This document shows, one piece after another, positions 42,567 through 47,112 of a stretch of 47,112 bases of DNA. Below the pieces are notes generated by a model that worked only from the letters and a program-made list of their open reading frames with translations, had not been told where the DNA came from and searched no databases. Position numbers and translations under genes: made by a program. The stretch's first letter is position 1, and every line of letters starts with the position of its first letter. The stretch spans positions 1 to 47,112 of the forward strand of contig CALKXD010000026.1 of NCBI GenBank assembly GCA_938003855.1, written 5' to 3'. This stretch comes from an uncultured Granulosicoccaceae bacterium (GTDB lineage: Bacteria; Pseudomonadota; Gammaproteobacteria; Granulosicoccales; Granulosicoccaceae).

Positions 42567-43253
42567 CTAGTCAGTCATTAACGCGGCGGCCAACGGACAA
42601 CTTTGCGGTCTTTCAGTGCCGTTGCGGTAGTCATTCAACAACTGTTTTGACCGTCGGGCTAATTGCTGTCGAACTTCACGGCGCTGTCCTTTGACCCGTG
42701 GGATAACCATGTCGTCATAGGCCGTGGTCTGATGCCGCATCCAGGCAATTGTCGCGGCTTCTGCTCGCTGCTCTATCGATATCCGTTTTGTGCGTGCTAC
42801 CGTACCGCTGCCCACCGGGGTGGCATGATCGGCAATCTGTCTGGCCATTACTGTTGCAAGTGCTGCGTAGGCGGGTGCGAAAGATAAATAATCGAGCACA
42901 GAGCTTTCAAAATCAGCCGCGTAGGCCACTTGTTCTTTTTCGCGGCGTTTTCGACCGGCGTCGAGCTTTTTTTGATAGGACGGATCGAGGCGTTCCTGCT
43001 CCAGGCTGGCGCGAAGTGCTGCAATTCTATCAGCCGGCGCCCAGATTCCTTTTGAAAAAAGACGCCTGCCTTTTTTTTCTTTCATGGTCCAGCTGGGTCC
43101 GTCCTTCTTGATCCGTCGGCTCAGCGCCGCATCGCCGGGTTCAAGCAGTGACCAGCCGTCGGGGATTTTTATCGTATTACCTTTGGCATTGACAACGTGG
43201 CCCGGCTTTGAAGAGGGGCTAACCTCCAGCGTCTCATTACTCATCGATCCCAT
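42567..43253 (-). CDS. DUF2293-domain protein
   Basis: This protein of about 228 residues matches the DUF2293 pattern: GPSWTMKEKKGRRLFSKGIW near the middle of the first half, then a basic helix rich in RKRREKEQ, and the conserved C-terminal block with HATPVGSGTVARTKRI, AEAATIAWMRHQTTAYD and RVKGQRREVRQQLA. It is basic and soluble, and the arginine-rich C terminus suggests nucleic-acid contact, but function is unknown for the family. The start is uncertain between ATGs at 43253 and 43244; GGGATCG before the second is a weak ribosome site. Confidence 0.82.
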   Translation of the reverse strand: MGSMSNETLEVSPSSKPGHVVNAKGNTIKIPDGWSLLEPGDAALSRRIKKDGPSWTMKEKKGRRLFSKGIWAPADRIAALRASLEQERLDPSYQKKLDAGRKRREKEQVAYAADFESSVLDYLSFAPAYAALATVMARQIADHATPVGSGTVARTKRISIEQRAEAATIAWMRHQTTAYDDMVIPRVKGQRREVRQQLARRSKQLLNDYRNGTERPQSCPLAAALMTD

Positions 43254-43388
43254 CACTATATTTTTGTTAAACACAACCAACGCAAGGCGCGGTTTTTTGC
43301 CGAATCATCCAGCACAAGTCAAAAGTATAAAGCGAGAGTTGGCAACGATGTACAAGAAATGATTTTCCGTGGCGTAATGTGGTCATTA

Positions 43389-43420
43389 CACTCAGTCGCA
43401 CCACTCTGAGTGGGCTTTTC
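43389..43420. other. Hairpin between DUF2293 and zincin-like genes
   Basis: CACTCAG (43389-43395) and CTGAGTG (43406-43412) form a seven-base stem with a ten-base loop, followed by GGCTTTTC. It lies in the divergent promoter region, so it is more likely a leader structure or operator than a terminator. Confidence 0.35.
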
Positions 43421-43513
43421 TGGCGGCTATGCCGCTCTTTGAAGTGACAGGGGGACTTACCGGGCAGGATGTTGATATGATGGCTTTTCCTCTTGCTATA
43501 TTCTGATCACATC

Positions 43514-44305
43514 ATGGTTTTCGGGCTCTTTAACAAGCAACCTGTCATTGATTCTTTCTCATCCGAATGGATTTTCAGTGCCTATGGCTGGGCGCAGCAG
43601 AATTTTAATGCTGACTTGTTTTACACCGATACCGTGCTGGTGTGCCCCACTAACGAGTTTTTTCCCGATAAGGTGAACAGCGTTCATGGCATGGCGGAGT
43701 CTATTTTTGAGCGCGTCAAGGTTTATGCAGGTATCAGTCACTGGCCAACACTGGTGCAGGATCAGAGTGTGTGTCAGTTAACCGGGTCTCAGCGGGTTCT
43801 GATTCAAGGGGCATTGCGAGGACCTGCGGGGATTGCAGACCAATCCGTTGATGACAGTCAACGATTGGTCATCCCCTATAACCCGCAGCAGATCAATAAT
43901 CCCGAGGGGATGATTGCCACTTATGCTCATATTCTGTCACATCACATGGGGCAGATGGCGAAAACCCCGCCCCCGGGGGGTATTGATTACTGGCCTCAGG
44001 CGACCGAACTGCTAGCGGTATTTTTTGGGTTCGGGCTGATGTTTGCCAATAGTGCATACAATTTCCGCGGTGGTTGCGGCAGCTGTTACAACCCTTATGC
44101 GCAGCGTGATGCCTACCTCTCGGAAACGGAAGCCACCTATGCATTGGCGTTGTTCAGTGTGCTGAAAGGTATCCCGAATTCTGACGTAACGCCCCATTTA
44201 AAAAGTCACTTGCGTGGTATCTACCGTAAATCTGTCAAGGAGATTTCAACTAAAGTGGAAGAGGTTGATCGCCTTAAGCAGATGCCGCTTAAATTGCAAT
44301 CGTAA
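43514..44305 (+). CDS. Zincin-like conserved protein lacking the catalytic Glu
   Basis: This 263-residue cytosolic protein resembles conserved proteobacterial proteins without a name. The central block IATYAHILSHHMGQ has His139 and His143 at HExxH spacing but Ile in place of the catalytic Glu, and TELLAVFFGFG (Glu165) follows where a third metal ligand of gluzincins would be. Downstream are RGGCGSC and EATYALALFSVLKGIP. The N-terminal half has VLVCPTNEFFP. It may bind a metal without protease activity. I chose the ATG at 43514 (MVFGLFNK) over one seven codons upstream because the conserved part starts there. Confidence 0.72.
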   Translation: MVFGLFNKQPVIDSFSSEWIFSAYGWAQQNFNADLFYTDTVLVCPTNEFFPDKVNSVHGMAESIFERVKVYAGISHWPTLVQDQSVCQLTGSQRVLIQGALRGPAGIADQSVDDSQRLVIPYNPQQINNPEGMIATYAHILSHHMGQMAKTPPPGGIDYWPQATELLAVFFGFGLMFANSAYNFRGGCGSCYNPYAQRDAYLSETEATYALALFSVLKGIPNSDVTPHLKSHLRGIYRKSVKEISTKVEEVDRLKQMPLKLQS

Positions 44306-44383
44306 GTGCAACTATATATAAAGGCCTTAAATTGGCGGTGTAGTATTTGATTTCGGCCTAGATATCTGCGTGTTGCCGGGCAA

Positions 44384-46159
44384 TCATGATGAACAGCTAT
44401 AATGCGACAATCCGCCGATCTCGAAGAACTCAGAGGGTTTAAGCCTATAGTATTTTTCTTCCATTTCCTTTGACTGCTCGGCGTATGGCTGCGTCATGAC
44501 TTCCTGCAGTTCCCGGACCAGAGAGTAATTGCCCCCGGCCGCTTGCTGATACGCAGGTACAATCAACCACCCTCGCAAACTGTATTTCGGGTTGACGAGT
44601 TTCATCTGCCTGGAGATCTCCTCGCGGGAGCGGGGCGCCGTAGCAGCCACGTCTGCCGTGGTGTCACTGCCGATGAGCGAGTTCCATTTTTCCAGCCACT
44701 CAGACCACCGCGCCTCGATACCTTCGGGGTCTGTTTCATAGGTCGAGTACCTCGAAGCCCTGTTTTGTCCGGGTCCTTTATAGAAGCTTTTTTTGAGCGG
44801 GCCGATGTCGGCAGGTACCGTCGAGAGTTCGCGGAAGAAGAGCGTGTAATCGACAGGCGTTTGCACCATCAGCGTTGCCAGTTCACTGAACAGTGCCGGG
44901 TGAAAAGCATCAAGCCCGAGTTTGGTGGCCCACATTTTTTCCATTTTTGCTTGCATTACTGACGAAAAGCCCCGTCCAATCTCTTCAAGTTGCTGCAGAT
45001 GGTCCTGATTCGATGTCAGCAGCATCCCTATTGCGGTTAAAAACATGTGGAAGTTGCGTTCCGCAGCCAATGGCTGGTATAGAAATCCGAAGTGCTGCCC
45101 GCCTCTCGCCCATGGTTGGTAGTCCGGGTTGAAGTCGTCACAGAAACCGAACGGACCATAGTCGAGTGTGAAGCCACCCGCCGCGCAGTTGTCGCTATTG
45201 AAGTTGGCCTGGCAGTAGCCGACGCGGATCCAGTTCGCCACAAGCGACGTCAAACGGCAGCGGTACTCGCGTGCCAGCGCAAGGACTTTCGCAGCGGTGG
45301 TTAGTGTTTCATCAATGACGTCGCTGTACTCGCGGTCGATCAGGTGCAACACTATTTTTTCTAGCTCTTCCATGGCTTTGGGGTGTTCGTTATTGCGGGC
45401 ACGGCGACCGAACAGTTCCAGCTGACCGACCCGGATGAACGACGGCGCGACCCGTGTCGAGATAGCGACCGCTTCCGATACCAGCGTATCGGGATCCATC
45501 GAGCGCGACCCTTCCGAATACCACGGTCGCTCGACCGTCTCCGTTTTAGAAACGTACAAACTCAGAGACCGCGACGTTGGCACACCCAGCGCATGCATGT
45601 GCTCCTGCGCCAGAAACTCCCGAATACTCGACCGCAGCACCGCGCGACCATCCGCCCCACGGCAGTAGGGCGTGGGACCACCACCTTTTAGCTGCATTTC
45701 CCAGCGCTGGCCGTTGATAACTGCCTCAAGCACCGAAACAGCCCGGCCATCGCCGTATCCGTTACCGGTTTGGAACGGGCACTGCTGGACGTACTCAGTG
45801 CCAAAGATGGACAGTGTGTACCCGCAGGCCCAGCCGACCTTGCGCATCGGTTCAGGCAGGTTCGAGAGGTCGCCGGAGAACAGGCTGACAAAGTCGGCTG
45901 ATTGCGCCATCCCGTCAGAGAAGCCAAGCTCGTGAAAAAGGTGTCGGCTGTGCGTGACGTACTCGGGGTCTTTGATTGCGGTGGGATTGACGGGTACATA
46001 ATGGCCGCTGAAGACTTGTCGCGGCCTGTGGTCGGCACCGTTTGCGGTCGCGTCAGGATCGCAGTTAAGCGTGTCGACAAGGGAGTAGTTCGCCAGTTGT
46101 GCGAGGTCGTCGAGCGTCGCTACGGTTGCAGTGGTTTCCCGGGGCAGTGGATTTTTCAT
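44384..46159 (-). CDS. selO: Protein adenylyltransferase SelO (YdiU family)
   Basis: At 591 residues this is the long, eukaryote-like form of SelO (E. coli YdiU is ~480). SelO is a pseudokinase-fold enzyme that transfers AMP from ATP to Ser/Thr/Tyr of proteins, including redox proteins. Family motifs are clear: [45 protein letters not shown], and [13 protein letters not shown] with TLDYGPFGF (metal Asn/Asp residues). It ends in SCSS; Cys589 takes the place of the C-terminal selenocysteine of animal SelO. It is a single gene with AMP-target proteins unknown. Confidence 0.95.
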   Translation of the reverse strand: MKNPLPRETTATVATLDDLAQLANYSLVDTLNCDPDATANGADHRPRQVFSGHYVPVNPTAIKDPEYVTHSRHLFHELGFSDGMAQSADFVSLFSGDLSNLPEPMRKVGWACGYTLSIFGTEYVQQCPFQTGNGYGDGRAVSVLEAVINGQRWEMQLKGGGPTPYCRGADGRAVLRSSIREFLAQEHMHALGVPTSRSLSLYVSKTETVERPWYSEGSRSMDPDTLVSEAVAISTRVAPSFIRVGQLELFGRRARNNEHPKAMEELEKIVLHLIDREYSDVIDETLTTAAKVLALAREYRCRLTSLVANWIRVGYCQANFNSDNCAAGGFTLDYGPFGFCDDFNPDYQPWARGGQHFGFLYQPLAAERNFHMFLTAIGMLLTSNQDHLQQLEEIGRGFSSVMQAKMEKMWATKLGLDAFHPALFSELATLMVQTPVDYTLFFRELSTVPADIGPLKKSFYKGPGQNRASRYSTYETDPEGIEARWSEWLEKWNSLIGSDTTADVAATAPRSREEISRQMKLVNPKYSLRGWLIVPAYQQAAGGNYSLVRELQEVMTQPYAEQSKEMEEKYYRLKPSEFFEIGGLSHYSCSS

Positions 46160-46349
46160 AGTGTTTTCGTGTGTATGACCAAAACTGAGCCGTGTGACGG
46201 TTCAGGAAGACAATGCTTATTTCCTGTTGAGCACCTGAGGGTTACTATAGCGCTGTTGATGGGGTCTGGTGGTGTAAATGCGCTACTCCACACCGGACCC
46301 ACGCTTTGGCATATTGTATGGTCGACTGATTTTAGTCAGCAGTTTTGAA

Positions 46350-46739
46350 TTATTGTGCGGTTCCGGCAGCCGCATAACCGCCCGCCAGGTAATTGATGAC
46401 ACCCGGATAATCAAGCATCAATGAAACCACTATGACCGCAGAATCCACACAGATGACAAGCCTTGCAAGCGTCGGTACTTCTGGTGAACGGATCTTGTAA
46501 ACGAGAAAGATCATCAAAGGCGTCCAGACAACAATATGGGGTGATCCAGAGAGCTTTACGTAGCCCATCTTCATGTACAGCAAGCTCGGTGCGAAGCCGC
46601 CAATAAACGATGCCATCAGGCAAATGACAGCAGTTATGCGCGTTGACTTCCAAATCAGTAGCACGCCCGGAAGTATGAAGGCTCCCGCAAACAGACCAGG
46701 TAGGCATAGGTTAAGCCATTCCGGGCCATACCCTGCCAT
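46350..46739 (-). CDS. Small four-helix membrane protein of unknown function
   Basis: This 129-residue protein has four hydrophobic segments (about 8-30, 33-55, 65-80 and 92-115). I recognise no family motif. Hydrophobic periodicity, the positive residues after helix 1 (WKSTR) and helix 3 (YKIRSPE), and its isolation between two real gaps support a true gene. The ATG at 46739 has no strong ribosome site. Confidence 0.6.
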   Translation of the reverse strand: MAGYGPEWLNLCLPGLFAGAFILPGVLLIWKSTRITAVICLMASFIGGFAPSLLYMKMGYVKLSGSPHIVVWTPLMIFLVYKIRSPEVPTLARLVICVDSAVIVVSLMLDYPGVINYLAGGYAAAGTAQ

Positions 46740-47112
46740 TGCTTCGTTAAGTGTTGTGGTTGTCTATTGGGAAACTGGTACGTTGTGTCAATCTGATCGA
46801 TGACCCGGCAGGCTTCCCATGCCGCATACTACAATAACAGGTATTCCGTTTTTGCCGGAAATTTAATCCGGGTGTCCGGTCGGTGCATGCTTTACATGCG
46901 CAGCAGACATCTGTCGTATTTTAAGCATCGCGAAAAGTCCCTGTCCCGCTAAGTCTGCCGACCGTATCGAACGAAATAGCAACATTGAACAATGCCGGAA
47001 TAATAAGCGGACAGATAGGCGGGTTAACCTGAAGAAGAGAGTTATTCCGGTAGTCACGGGTAAAGATTAGTTCCCGTATGAGGTACTATTCACTCCATGA
47101 TTACAGAGCTAC
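46740..47112. other. Right edge, no gene seen
   Basis: The last 373 bp contain a minus-strand frame at 46863-47057 rich in Arg/Leu/Ser without features. I see no terminator, repeat or promoter that I would defend. Confidence 0.4.

Noticed and set aside
1-47112. CRISPR arrays, tRNA, rRNA and intact transposase genes
   Set aside because: No direct-repeat array, cloverleaf, rRNA block or transposase motif was seen on reading both strands.

Overview
The window reads as a piece of chromosome from a Gram-negative bacterium, most likely a free-living marine gammaproteobacterium. The reasons are moderate GC, many periplasmic binding proteins with signal peptides, ABC and TRAP importers, a rhombosortase-type (GlyGly-CTERM) substrate, a secreted alpha-2-macroglobulin, and NtrC-like control sites. 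No rRNA, tRNA, CRISPR array, phage module or intact transposase was found. About 40 genes are supported. Intergenic spaces are long (300-1300 bp), and several starts are GTG, TTG or even CTG.

Region 1 (0.4-10.5 kb) holds a crotonase-family gene and then a compact six-gene minus-strand operon (7635 to 1218). The operon encodes a PotABCD/Fbp-type ABC importer translationally coupled to a nucleoside hydrolase and an adenine deaminase, and it looks like a purine-nucleoside capture and salvage unit. Divergent from it is a pair of sugar-type ABC permeases with a HAD phosphatase but no binding protein or ATPase.

Region 2 (10.8-16.6 kb) has a GntR/FCD regulator, a DctP-DctQ-DctM TRAP operon with a strong hairpin after dctP, and a eukaryote-type glutamine synthetase II. 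An NtrC-like box lies upstream of the glutamine synthetase. A second such box precedes the ammonium transporter at 24.4 kb, so both nitrogen-assimilation genes are probably co-regulated.

Region 3 (16.6-25.8 kb) has a soluble Ser/Thr kinase, a small conserved protein, a dehydroquinase-II-like protein that has lost key catalytic residues, a 1375-residue alpha-2-macroglobulin with a CxEQ thioester, a cold-shock protein and amt. A 164-bp palindromic MITE-like element sits directly behind amt.

Region 4 (26-47 kb) is a loosely packed set of mostly single genes: a GlyGly-CTERM surface protein, a bacterial SET-domain protein, an EamA exporter, a GST, an enlarged adenylate-kinase-like protein, a metallo-beta-lactamase-fold hydrolase, a PcfJ-like protein, a thioredoxin-fold DUF899-like protein, a decayed ABC binding-protein fragment, a MOSC protein, secreted and membrane proteins of unknown role, an ABM monooxygenase, a GlcG/HbpS protein, a glutaredoxin, a DUF2293 protein, a zincin-like pseudo-protease family and SelO.

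All functional calls come from motif recognition by eye. No database search was possible.
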